Assembly: GCA_964425355.1 (NCBI GenBank)
Contig: CAYRMO010000006.1
Coordinates: forward strand, 1-47,883
DNA: 47,883 nt
Origin: Litorimonas sp964425355
Lineage (GTDB): Bacteria > Pseudomonadota > Alphaproteobacteria > Caulobacterales > Maricaulaceae
Direction: 5' to 3'
Shown: positions 9,281-17,540 of the stretch, in pieces
How positions within the stretch are numbered: the first letter of the stretch is position 1
Layout: every line of letters starts with the position of its first letter
Notes under the pieces: generated by a model
Databases searched by the model: none
The model's input: only the letters and a program-made list of their open reading frames with translations
Told to the model about the DNA's origin: nothing
Program-made: the position numbers and the translations under genes

Positions 9281-9507
9281 TAAGGAATCGCTGCGAGCCT
9301 ATGGCGAGCTGATCGATGCAGCGCATCGACAAGTCGTGATCGGACCTAATTGAGAACGTCCTTGTGATTAATTACGGCGACAAATAATCCTTTCAGATAT
9401 TCCCCTTAACCAAAATTTCACCATGCAGTCACACTTCGCCTTAAATAAGTCTCATTTATAAAGTCTCGGTGTAACCCTCTCTGGGCGGGGTAATTCGGGA
9501 GAGTTTT

Positions 9508-11232
9508 GTGGCGTTAAATCGGTTTAAGTCTGTTCTTGCAGGCGTCCTTCTATGTTCAACCTTAACAGCGTGCGGCGGTTCAGGTGGAGGCTCAAGCCCA
9601 ACACCCGCTTCACCCCCAACGGGCGGACCACCCCCTGCCCCGACCCCTATTGCCAAACCTTTCACCAATCTTGAAACCCGCGAAGAAGCCGCCCGTTTTT
9701 TAATCCAAGCTGGTTTTGGTGGGAGTGACGCAGAGATTGATGCTTTGGTTGATACAGATGCAGCGGATTGGATTGCAGCCCAGATGGCGATGCCGGCGAC
9801 AAAGACTTTTGACGCCATGCTTGCAGCCTATCCAAATACTCTAGACACAGATTTGCTGCATAATTCTATGCTTTATACAAATCTTTTGTCTGCAGAGGAT
9901 GTGCTGCGGCAAAGAATGCTATTTGCCTTCTCGCAGATATTTGTAATCTCAGATAGTAATTTTTTTGACCGTGGTCATACAACAGCGCATTATACGGATA
10001 TTCTAACAGATCATGCCTTTGGCGATTACCGAACCCTCCTGGAAGACATTACCTATTCTCCGGCTATGGGGCGTTACCTCACCTATTACAGAAACCGGAA
10101 AGGTGATGCAGAGAGCGGGCGAACACCCGATGAAAATTACGCACGTGAAATCTTGCAACTTTTCTCGATTGGGCTTGTCGAGTTAAATCAAGATGGAACG
10201 GCCAAGACTCCTTTAACTGAGACCTATGACAATGACGATATTTTTGGATTAGCGCGCGTCTTTACGGGTCTTTCAGGGGCTGGCACGAGTTTCTCTTACA
10301 ATGATCAAGTTGATGACTGGTTCCGTCGTCCCTTAGAAATGTATGACGATCAGCATTCCGAGCTCGAGAAGTCCTTTTTGGACACGACAATTCCAGCTGG
10401 CACGCTGGGCGAAGCCTCAATTACGCAAGCGCTTGATGCAATTACAACACATGACAATGTCGCCCCATTTCTGTCGCGACAATTAATCCAGCGATTTACC
10501 GCCTCATCACCGTCCCCGGACTATGTTGAACGCGTGGCGGATGTCTTTGATGCGGGTCAATTCACGGCGCCAAATGGTCGTGTCTTTGGGACGGGTCAAA
10601 GAGGTGATTTTGCTGCTGTTATTGCGGCCATTCTTTTAGATGAGAGCGTGCATGATGACGTACAGACAACGACAGAAGGGAAGCTGCGAGAACCTGTTAT
10701 AAAATTTGCACATTATAATCGGAGTTTTGATGTCGCAAATATCGATGTCGCAAATGAAGGGTTTTTATATGATACAAGCAATCCCAATGATAAATTGGGT
10801 CAACACCCTTTCCGAAGCCCATCCGTTTTTAATTTTTACCGCCCTGGATATATCGCGCCCTTAACTGAGTCCGGAGATGCCGGTCTAACCGCCCCAGAAT
10901 TCCAAATCGTCAATGAAGGCTCGGCCCTTGGCTTTTCAAACTTTATGACAATTTTTGTTGTTTTCCCGATCGAAGACCCGGTCAATTTTCCGCGCTTTCA
11001 GCCCGATTTTTCAGCCGAATTTGCCTTGGCAGATGACCCTCAAGCCTTGGTTGATCATCTGGATATAAAACTAACGGCTGGACAATTATCAGCTGCGACC
11101 AAAACCGAAATCGTCGAAGCCGTTACCACATTAGAGATCGATCCAAATAATTCTGATGCAGAAAGTCTGGACCGCGTACAACTTGCGGTCATCATGATGA
11201 TGTCATCTGGCGCGTTTTCGGTTCAAAATTAG
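9508..11232 (+). CDS. DUF1800 family secreted lipoprotein-like protein
   Basis: This 574-residue protein starts at GTG 9508, with GGGAGAG upstream as the ribosome binding site. It has a signal with lipobox-like LTACGGSGGGSS, then a Pro/Ser/Gly linker (about residues 25-50). The DUF1800 domain follows: REEAARFLIQAGFGGSDAEI at the start, VLRQRMLFAFSQIFVIS, the NYAREILQLFSIGL block, FTGLSG and HPFRSPSVFNFYRPGY near the end. DUF1800 has no established biochemical role. It is commonly paired with DUF1501, as here: the next gene starts 12 bases downstream on the same strand, so they form an operon. The product probably acts outside the cytoplasm. Confidence 0.9.
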   Translation: MALNRFKSVLAGVLLCSTLTACGGSGGGSSPTPASPPTGGPPPAPTPIAKPFTNLETREEAARFLIQAGFGGSDAEIDALVDTDAADWIAAQMAMPATKTFDAMLAAYPNTLDTDLLHNSMLYTNLLSAEDVLRQRMLFAFSQIFVISDSNFFDRGHTTAHYTDILTDHAFGDYRTLLEDITYSPAMGRYLTYYRNRKGDAESGRTPDENYAREILQLFSIGLVELNQDGTAKTPLTETYDNDDIFGLARVFTGLSGAGTSFSYNDQVDDWFRRPLEMYDDQHSELEKSFLDTTIPAGTLGEASITQALDAITTHDNVAPFLSRQLIQRFTASSPSPDYVERVADVFDAGQFTAPNGRVFGTGQRGDFAAVIAAILLDESVHDDVQTTTEGKLREPVIKFAHYNRSFDVANIDVANEGFLYDTSNPNDKLGQHPFRSPSVFNFYRPGYIAPLTESGDAGLTAPEFQIVNEGSALGFSNFMTIFVVFPIEDPVNFPRFQPDFSAEFALADDPQALVDHLDIKLTAGQLSAATKTEIVEAVTTLEIDPNNSDAESLDRVQLAVIMMMSSGAFSVQN

Positions 11233-11243
11233 GAGAGATTGAC

Positions 11244-12668
11244 ATGACTTATTATAATCGCAGACAGTTTCTCACACGCTCAACCCTTGGTTTTGCTGGG
11301 GCAACACTCGGCCTCTCTATGATGGCGACGTCCCCAGCGCGAGCGGCAAATACGGGCGGCTATAAGGCGCTTGTTGGCATTATGTTAAAAGGCGGGATCG
11401 ATAATAATGATACGATCCTACCCTATGACCAAGAGAGCTATGACGCTCTAAGAGCCCTTCGAACCGGTATATTTGACAGTCACAATGTTAATGACCCTGC
11501 AAGCTCACGTCACCGCGATAATCTTTTACGCCTAAATGTACAAAATGCGACCCAATTTGCTGGCCGTCAGTTTGCTGTTCCTAGAGAACTCTCTTCGGTT
11601 CGAGATATGTTTAATTTCGGAGAATTAGCTGTCGTCGGAAATGTTGGCCCTCTGCTCGAACCCGTCACGCGAACCGACATAGAATTGGGTAATGCCAATT
11701 TACCCCGTGCCATATTCTCACATAATGATCAGCAATCTACTTGGATGGCGTTGGGAACCGAAGGCACGAGAGCGGGTTGGGGTGGACAATTTGCCGATGC
11801 CGTTATTCGATCCGATAGCAGCGCAAATCCACTTTATTCGGCTATCACAGCCACCTCTCCGGATGTATTTCTAGCGGGCGAAACAGCACAACCTTTTCGT
11901 ATTCCTGAGGTGGGTCGAAACCTACAAATTGAAGCCGCATCACGGCGGTTTATGTTGGGTTTCGGCGATGATGCGGATGCGGCCCGCGCCAATTTAGCCA
12001 CCTATTTAAGACGACAGAATTTCGGAGATCATAGCAATATTTTCCGCCGCGATGCCGTAACAAAATCCGGTCGCGGCATTGATAATTCACTTGATTTTTC
12101 AGAGCGCGCAAATGCTGCGACCCCGCTAGCAACGCTTTTCCCGGAAACCTCTTTGGGGCGGCAATTGGGCGGTGTGGCGCAAGCCATTTCCCTTCGAGGC
12201 GAGCTCTCAGCGCCGCGACAGGTCTTTTATACCTCGCAGGGCGGCTATGACACACATGATACGCAAGGCCCGCAAATTTCGGCACGCCAAATTGAATTGG
12301 GCGATGCCTTAGAGGCCTTTCGTTCGGCCATGATTGAACTAGGTGTTTGGGATGATGTTATTATTTTCACCATGAGCGAATTTGGTCGCTCTATGGTCGG
12401 CAATGGAGATGGATCTGATCATGGTTGGGGCGGTCATCACATTGTCGCCGGCGGGTCTGTTTCAGGTGGATCTATTTATGGGGATATTCCCGAAGTAGAT
12501 CTTGCTCATCCGCAATATACGGATGAAAGAGGACGTCTTATTCCCACCACATCTATTGAACAGCACGCAGCTGCCTTGGGAAGTTGGTTTGGTCTAGACA
12601 ATAGTGAACTTGCGCAGATATTCCCGAATCTAAACCGATTTGATCAGGGTACGTTAGGTTTTGTCTAA
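11244..12668 (+). CDS. DUF1501 family protein with Tat signal
   Basis: This 474-residue protein begins MTYYNRRQFLTRSTLGFAGA, a twin-arginine signal (RRQFL), ending near SPARAA. It is therefore likely exported folded. The body matches DUF1501, an alkaline-phosphatase/sulfatase-superfamily-like fold: VGIMLKGGIDNNDTILPYD, HNDQQSTWMALG, YTSQGGYDTHDTQ, TMSEFGRS and DHGWGGHHIVAGG. The Asp, Glu and His residues of these motifs are those expected to bind metal. GGAGAG lies 6 bases upstream of the ATG. The substrate is unknown. It is the second gene of the DUF1800/DUF1501 operon. Confidence 0.9.
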   Translation: MTYYNRRQFLTRSTLGFAGATLGLSMMATSPARAANTGGYKALVGIMLKGGIDNNDTILPYDQESYDALRALRTGIFDSHNVNDPASSRHRDNLLRLNVQNATQFAGRQFAVPRELSSVRDMFNFGELAVVGNVGPLLEPVTRTDIELGNANLPRAIFSHNDQQSTWMALGTEGTRAGWGGQFADAVIRSDSSANPLYSAITATSPDVFLAGETAQPFRIPEVGRNLQIEAASRRFMLGFGDDADAARANLATYLRRQNFGDHSNIFRRDAVTKSGRGIDNSLDFSERANAATPLATLFPETSLGRQLGGVAQAISLRGELSAPRQVFYTSQGGYDTHDTQGPQISARQIELGDALEAFRSAMIELGVWDDVIIFTMSEFGRSMVGNGDGSDHGWGGHHIVAGGSVSGGSIYGDIPEVDLAHPQYTDERGRLIPTTSIEQHAAALGSWFGLDNSELAQIFPNLNRFDQGTLGFV

Positions 12669-12772
12669 ACAAAAACCTGCCTTGAAGACGCGGGTGGGCG
12701 TCAGCAGGCGCCGTTTCAACAGTATGCAGGGGCAAATCTGTCATGTTTTATCTCTAAATGAATTTAGACGAT

Positions 12773-12794
12773 CCCTTATGGCACGCCATTAGGG
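12773..12794. terminator. Hairpin between convergent DUF1501 and MscS genes
   Basis: CCCTTATGG-CACG-CCATTAGGG forms a 9-bp stem with one mismatch. There is no T-run, so it is only a candidate terminator. Confidence 0.3.
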
Positions 12795-12858
12795 GCAGAT
12801 AGCGAGGCCAATTAAGAGCTGCAAAAAACGCCTGTGTTATGCCTCTGTGAAACCAGGA

Positions 12859-14007
12859 TTAAGGATGCGCTGATTGGGTAATTTGCGCTGTCACGAGATC
12901 AGGCGTGGAAAGATCAACCCCTGTAATGACGCTGGCTTTGAACACAGCTTCATTGACTTTGAACATTGTTCCCATGAGGTGACGTCTGACCGTCGAGGTC
13001 ACTTTCGTGTTCGGGATCCGGTCAAGATATATCCAAAGCGTATATTCCAGCGCATAATCCCCCGCATTGGTCAACGCCCAATCAAAGGATTTATTCTGAT
13101 TGATTTTGATATTTTCATTATCCTTGCAAGCCTCAAAAGCTTTGGAAAACATATCATCTATCTGTTCCTGAAAGGCGGCAAATTCGGTTTCTCTAATCTC
13201 CAGATCAGGACTAAATGTGGGATAGCCAATATTATATTTATAAGTCTGGCGGATCCCCTCAGAGCTTGCAATCCGCGACAAATTATCAATCCGGCTTTCA
13301 ATGAAACGGGTGTTTCGTAGCAATGTCCGGTGATTATTACGCACATCATAAAGCACAACATAAATAAGGGTTACGCGCGCAATAATAAATTCGTCCTCAT
13401 GCCCATCAATAACGACGACGTCGCCATCTGTTAAAATATCCGAGTTTAAGATAATCAAACCACTGACAATATCAGGCGCCCAAATTCCGGATGTGAACGC
13501 CAGAAAGGCAATGAAAATCCCGAATATACCGGTTGTTTCCAGAAGGCTATCCGCGCCCCAAATTTTTATCAGCGCATAGATAACGGTGATGACGATAACG
13601 GCCAAAAGCACGATGGAGACCATGCGCGAATTATAGGATTCGACATAGACATCTTTGCCTTCAATCTTACGCGTTATCCCAAAGCGTTTTCGGGACAATG
13701 TACCCGCCAGGCTGTGCAGAAACACGCCGCCATAAATAATCATCAAGCTGATACCGAGATTGATAAAATATCCCTCATAGCCATCGACATATCCGCGCAA
13801 GGAAAAATCAATTATATGAAAGACAATAACCAGCAGGTTGAGACCTTGGAAAATTTTGACTTTCGATTTATTTTGCTGTCCGGGCGCAATAAGGTTTAAA
13901 ATCGGGCGCGCAAGCACAAGTAAAAGAATATTCAAAAAGAATAAGAAACTCAGAAATGGGCGATCGCCCGAAACAAGCTCTTGCCATAATCCTTCAAAAA
14001 ATTCCAA
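12859..14007 (-). CDS. MscS-type mechanosensitive channel family protein
   Basis: This 382-residue inner-membrane protein has about five hydrophobic segments: FLSFLFFLNILLLVLARPIL, a second after the KVKIFQG loop, YFINLGISLMIIYGGVFL, MVSIVLLAVIVITVIYALI and TTGIFGIFIAFLAFTSGIWA. The last resembles the Gly/Ala-rich pore helix of MscS and is followed by the beta domain DIVSGLIILNSDILTDGDVVVIDG and a C-terminal cytoplasmic alpha/beta domain. Such channels release solutes under membrane tension. The ion preference and gating are not determinable here. It is transcribed alone. Confidence 0.85.
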   Translation of the reverse strand: MEFFEGLWQELVSGDRPFLSFLFFLNILLLVLARPILNLIAPGQQNKSKVKIFQGLNLLVIVFHIIDFSLRGYVDGYEGYFINLGISLMIIYGGVFLHSLAGTLSRKRFGITRKIEGKDVYVESYNSRMVSIVLLAVIVITVIYALIKIWGADSLLETTGIFGIFIAFLAFTSGIWAPDIVSGLIILNSDILTDGDVVVIDGHEDEFIIARVTLIYVVLYDVRNNHRTLLRNTRFIESRIDNLSRIASSEGIRQTYKYNIGYPTFSPDLEIRETEFAAFQEQIDDMFSKAFEACKDNENIKINQNKSFDWALTNAGDYALEYTLWIYLDRIPNTKVTSTVRRHLMGTMFKVNEAVFKASVITGVDLSTPDLVTAQITQSAHP

Positions 14008-14130
14008 TGTCAGCCTCCCTGGATAAGTTATGATACAGAGAATGGCGGATGAACGCCAGAGATAAGCCCGAATAGAGTCTTTTAATGTTAGATAGTTTCC
14101 TGGAAATTTTAGGAGGATTGTGAGGAAAAG

Positions 14131-14229
14131 TGGAAGATCGGGTCCTGACCCGCCAAAGAATACTCGTTACGGCTGCTGCGTTCCCGCCCTGACCGGGTTG
14201 GCGAGGATGACGTCCAGGTCGATCTTCCA
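14131..14229 (-). ncRNA. ffs: Signal recognition particle RNA (small bacterial type, 4.5S)
   Basis: Read on the minus strand, 14171-14194 contains the conserved SRP core GGTCAGGGCGGGAACGCAGC followed by AGCC, matching the GGTCAGGnCnGGAAnGnAGCAGCC tetraloop/asymmetric-loop signature. The ends pair as TGGAAGATCG with CGATCTTCCA (14131-14140 with 14220-14229), closing a ~99-nt hairpin of the expected size. The RNA binds Ffh and directs co-translational membrane targeting. It lies alone between the MscS gene and the beta-barrel gene. The exact ends are estimated from the closing stem. Confidence 0.93.
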
Positions 14230-14277
14230 CCGCAGCATGTAGCGAGGCTTTTCCAATCCTTCAAGAGGATGAGACAT

Positions 14278-14302
14278 AAAAAAGCCCAGCCATAGGCTGG
14301 GC
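14278..14302 (-). terminator. Rho-independent terminator of the beta-barrel gene
   Basis: On the minus strand, GCCCAGCC-TAT-GGCTGGGC (perfect 8-bp stem, 14284-14302) is followed by TTTTTT. It lies 26 bases after the stop of the outer-membrane gene. Confidence 0.9.
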
Positions 14303-14327
14303 AAATCTGTAAGATTTTAGGGTTAGT

Positions 14328-14855
14328 CTAGAATTTACGCACGTAAGCGATCGAATAAGTTTCGATCGTTCCAGACACTTCAAACCCGCCATCATCGAAG
14401 GATGCGTCGAGGAAGGTGACATCGCCACGGATACCATTCTTTCCGTCAAATAAATATTCTAGGCCGCCGCCAAAAGCAAAACCATCAAGATCGACGGAGA
14501 CACCGACATTGCCATCTTCAGCACCAAATTGTGTTAAGTGGTAGCCACCGCGTGCGAAGATGCTGAAATTTTCGCCCAGTGGGAATGCGCCTCTTACGAA
14601 GCCCCCGATCGAGTAATCTAGACCAATTGAAATATCAAAATCTTCGTCGTCTTCTCCAATGATGCCAAAGCTGCCTTGGCCTTCGACAGAGAAATAGTCG
14701 TTAAATTCATACCCGACACGTCCCTCAATCGCATAGGCGTCAAATTCAATCGACTGGACACCAAGGTTAATATATGCGCCAGAGTCTTGTGCCTGAACAG
14801 CTGTTGAAAATGCACTTACAGCAATAGTTGCAAGCGTTAATTTAATAAACTTCAT
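14328..14855 (-). CDS. Outer-membrane beta-barrel protein (OmpA-like/porin family)
   Basis: This 175-residue protein has a Sec signal peptide MKFIKLTLATIAVSAFSTAVQA. About eight alternating amphipathic beta strands follow, of the type GAYINLGVQSIEF, AIEGRVGYEFNDYFSVEGQG, GGFVRGAFPLGENFSIFARGGY, GFAFGGGLEYLF, GIRGDVTFLDASF and TIETYSIAYVRKF. The C-terminal residue is Phe, as expected for BAM-assembled barrels. The loops are acidic (EDDEDFD). A strong terminator follows. The upstream region holds two near-identical 16-bp palindromes that could control it. The transported or bound ligand is unknown. Confidence 0.88.
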   Translation of the reverse strand: MKFIKLTLATIAVSAFSTAVQAQDSGAYINLGVQSIEFDAYAIEGRVGYEFNDYFSVEGQGSFGIIGEDDEDFDISIGLDYSIGGFVRGAFPLGENFSIFARGGYHLTQFGAEDGNVGVSVDLDGFAFGGGLEYLFDGKNGIRGDVTFLDASFDDGGFEVSGTIETYSIAYVRKF

Positions 14856-14964
14856 GAGTTTACCCCTTTAGTAAATCCAAAATAATTTTTGGACATTGAT
14901 GTATCGCTCCATATGCGACATTTCGTAAATACAATTTTAATGCTATGAAAGACAATCATCTTGT

Positions 14965-14980
14965 GTTGCGTCATTGCAAC
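14965..14980. promoter_or_regulatory. Palindromic operator candidate, copy 1
   Basis: GTTGCGTCATTGCAAC has 5-bp inverted arms (GTTGC/GCAAC) and a 6-bp centre. It lies about 110 bases upstream of the beta-barrel start. A second copy with 14/16 identity occurs 38 bases away. The binding protein is not recognised. Confidence 0.45.
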
Positions 14981-15002
14981 AAACTCCATTATATTTTTCG
15001 AT

Positions 15003-15018
15003 GTTACATCATTGCAAC
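15003..15018. promoter_or_regulatory. Palindromic operator candidate, copy 2
   Basis: GTTACATCATTGCAAC differs from copy 1 at two positions and is in the same orientation. Both lie in the divergent region between the barrel gene and nudC, so either gene could be the target. Confidence 0.45.
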
Positions 15019-15116
15019 TAAATTAGGCTATAAATTGACGAAATTTCGATTTTTAGAGTTAGACTGGATTGCTATTGATGTTTGCTTTCATTTTCGGAAC
15101 CCTTCAAAGGTCTGAA

Positions 15117-16034
15117 ATGAATATCCAAAACAACACATTTGAGGCCGATTCTCCTATTCCTTTTGCAGGTGATCCATTAGATTACGCAGAAGACAAGCGC
15201 GATCCAGAGAGTTTGCAAGCCTATGTCGGGCAGAGTAATGCTCGCACGATTCTGCTCTTTGAAGGTAGAATCGGTATCGGTGATGGTGGACGTCCGCATC
15301 GTATCCATCCATCTGAATTGGTCGGGCATAATCTGTTTAACCCCGGCCCCATCTTTTTGGGCCTCGATGGCGAACGCCCCATTTTTGCAGCGAGCCTTGC
15401 AAACCCTGAAGAGTTTTTGCCGCTAGAAAACTACGTTGAGCTCAGAGGGCTAGGCGGAAACCTTCCAGCAGCGGATTTAGCCATGGTTGGGCGCGCCAAA
15501 TCCCTCTTTGACTGGCACCATTCCCACCGCTTTTGTGTAACCTGTGGAGCCGAGACAACAAATCAGGATGGGGGGGCCAAACAATATTGTCATCATTGCA
15601 AACTTGAATCTTTCCCGCGCATTAATCCTGTTGTGATCATGTTAGTCACAGATGGAGACCGGATTTTGCTCGGCCGATCAAATGGCTGGCCAGAAGGGTT
15701 TATGTCGGCCCTCGCCGGATTTGTATCCCCTGGTGAAAGCCCCGAGGAAGCGGCCATGCGCGAAGTTAAAGAAGAAGCTGGTATCAAGACAAAAAATCCA
15801 AGCTATATGTTCTCGCAACCTTGGCCATATCCGTCACAACTTATGATGGGAATCCGGCTTGAGGCGGTGAATACAGAGATTTCCGTTAATCCAGACGAAT
15901 TAGAAGACGCACGCTGGTTTACGCGCGACGAGGTAAAGGCTGTTTTTGAAAAAAGAGGCGATGCGTTCAAGCGGCCACCCCGGACAACTATTGCTCATCA
16001 AATCATCAGAGCCTGGCTGGGAGAAGCTGACTAG
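15117..16034 (+). CDS. nudC: NAD+ diphosphatase NudC (Nudix hydrolase)
   Basis: The enzyme hydrolyses NAD(H) to NMN(H) and AMP and can remove NAD caps from RNA. ATG 15117 is preferred over in-frame starts at 15069 and 15078 because AAAGG lies 7 bases upstream. The N-terminal domain is followed by a four-cysteine zinc ribbon (CVTCG...YCHHC). The Nudix box reads GFVSPGESPEEAAMREVKEE followed by AGI, with the full GX5EX7REVXEEXG pattern. The NudC-specific SQPWPYPSQLM motif comes next. Its stop overlaps the convergent YHS gene by four bases. All catalytic glutamates are present, so activity is expected. Confidence 0.95.
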   Translation: MNIQNNTFEADSPIPFAGDPLDYAEDKRDPESLQAYVGQSNARTILLFEGRIGIGDGGRPHRIHPSELVGHNLFNPGPIFLGLDGERPIFAASLANPEEFLPLENYVELRGLGGNLPAADLAMVGRAKSLFDWHHSHRFCVTCGAETTNQDGGAKQYCHHCKLESFPRINPVVIMLVTDGDRILLGRSNGWPEGFMSALAGFVSPGESPEEAAMREVKEEAGIKTKNPSYMFSQPWPYPSQLMMGIRLEAVNTEISVNPDELEDARWFTRDEVKAVFEKRGDAFKRPPRTTIAHQIIRAWLGEAD

Positions 16035-16483
16035 TCTTCAATCAAATCTGGCCAGTTTTTGTCACCTGATACGATAAAGTCTGCGCGGGTCTTATCCCAT
16101 CTTTTCTGTATACGGGAATTATAGTTGAAATAGAGGCGTCCATCTTCGACGGCCCAATATTTCGGATTGCCGGCGGCCAGCTTCCCTTTCGCGACGGCCC
16201 AGGCACAATATCCACCATATTGCGGTGCAAATTGCTCGGGGTTCGTCAAAAAGAGGTCTTTATTGGCTTGGCTGAAAAAATACCATTCCGCGCCTTGATA
16301 AAGCGTTGAAAATTCAACTTTTCCTTCTTGGGGCTTGCCAGAGAAAAAGGTCATGACATCCATCCCACCAGCCGCAATATTATTGCGCCAGCTCGTGTGA
16401 ACGGGATCCGATGCAGCCGCCGCCATTGCGGGCGTAAAAAGCAGGCCCGCTGCGAGCGTAGCGGAAAGTAGTCGTTTCATCAT
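16031..16483 (-). CDS. YHS domain-containing secreted protein
   Basis: The start is placed at the first ATG of a double ATG (MMKRLLSATLAAGLLFTPAMA), which gives a clean Sec signal. An upstream in-frame GTG at 16516 would only add an 11-residue extension. The mature part is a YHS-like domain: GGMDVMTFFSGKPQEGKVEF, GAEWYFFSQANKDLFLTNPE and QFAPQYGGYCAWAVAKGKL. This is the family that often binds or senses metals and occurs with copper or cytochrome genes. The domain contains a single cysteine (GGYCAW). The product is probably periplasmic, and its function is not established. It converges on nudC with a 4-base overlap. Confidence 0.85.
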   Translation of the reverse strand: MMKRLLSATLAAGLLFTPAMAAAASDPVHTSWRNNIAAGGMDVMTFFSGKPQEGKVEFSTLYQGAEWYFFSQANKDLFLTNPEQFAPQYGGYCAWAVAKGKLAAGNPKYWAVEDGRLYFNYNSRIQKRWDKTRADFIVSGDKNWPDLIED

Positions 16484-16529
16484 ATTAGAAATATATGGTT
16501 TGGGATGGCGCTTCACAAGTCACGCCAAA

Positions 16530-17369
16530 TCACGCTTTCGTTTGTCTGACCTTATCCATTGGATAGGTTCCAAGATGGGTGATATTTTCGGAGAAAAAGG
16601 CCAACTCATCCAGCGCATTTTTCATCGCCGCGCTCTCAATATGACCTTCTACATCGGCGTAAAATTGCGCCGCCTTAAAAGATCCTCCTACCATATAGCT
16701 CTCCAATTTGGTCAGGTTTAACCCATTGGAGGCAAACCCACCCAAAGCTTTGTAAAGTGCAGAGGGCACAGATCTGACTTTGAACACAAAAGAACTCACA
16801 CTAGGCACATCTAAGGCCGGAATATCCGCCTCTTTTGCTAAAATAATGAAGCGGGTCGTATTATGATCCGCATCCTCAATATCAGCGGCCAGAATATCAA
16901 GCCCATAGGTTTGAGAGGCGAGCTGAGAGGCCACAGCCGCAATAGATGTATCGCCCAATTCAGCGACTTTACGCGCGGCTCCCGCCGTATCCAGATCAAC
17001 CTGGGGCGAGATTTCGGATTGGGTTAGAAAACGGCGGACCTGGCCCAAAGCCATATGGTGGGACCGCGCGATCTTGATATCTGACAATTTTGCGCCTTTA
17101 ACGCCTAAAAGCTGGTGATGGACCGGCAAATAACGTTCTCCAACAATGGATAAACCGCCTCCCGGCAAAAGGTGGTAAATATCACTCACCCGACCCGCCA
17201 CCGTATTTTCTACCGGAATCATAGCCAAGCGCGCCTCCCTTGCGCGTACAGCCTCAAAGGCTTTGGCAAAACTTGGGCAGGGTTGGGCGTTAAGGTCCGG
17301 GAAAAACTGTGAACAGGCCAAATGAGAATAGGCTCCGGGCTCACCCTGATAGACAATGACGTCGGACAT
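16530..17369 (-). CDS. pheA: Prephenate dehydratase
   Basis: PheA converts prephenate to phenylpyruvate in phenylalanine synthesis. This 279-residue monofunctional form starts VIVYQGEPGAYSHLA. It contains MIPVENTVAGRVSDIYHLL, the ARSHHMALGQ block and the catalytic TRF motif in HNTTRFIIL. A C-terminal ACT regulatory domain follows, SSFVFKVRSVPSALYKALGG and LNLTKLESYM, which corresponds to the Phe-binding GALV and ESRP regions. Here ESRP reads ESYM, a variant common in alphaproteobacteria, so allosteric binding could differ in detail. The gene diverges from the cytochrome c gene, with ~170 bases between starts. Confidence 0.95.
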   Translation of the reverse strand: MSDVIVYQGEPGAYSHLACSQFFPDLNAQPCPSFAKAFEAVRAREARLAMIPVENTVAGRVSDIYHLLPGGGLSIVGERYLPVHHQLLGVKGAKLSDIKIARSHHMALGQVRRFLTQSEISPQVDLDTAGAARKVAELGDTSIAAVASQLASQTYGLDILAADIEDADHNTTRFIILAKEADIPALDVPSVSSFVFKVRSVPSALYKALGGFASNGLNLTKLESYMVGGSFKAAQFYADVEGHIESAAMKNALDELAFFSENITHLGTYPMDKVRQTKA

Positions 17370-17540
17370 CTAAAACCTTTCGCAAGAAATTTGCCTTAAA
17401 AGCTGTATAAAGCTGTCGCGACGCTTGGCCGCAAGGGGTTTTCCATTTGCATTCATATGATAAGATTATATGAAACGTCACGCAGAAAAGACCTTTTCAT
17501 AGCGTTTAGGTCCACAGAGTGAAAAATACAGGATTTCGTC

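Noticed and set aside
9313..9327. Small hairpin CGATGC-AGC-GCATCG after lepA as a regulatory RNA
   Set aside because: The stem is short and isolated. The preceding tandem hairpins already explain termination.
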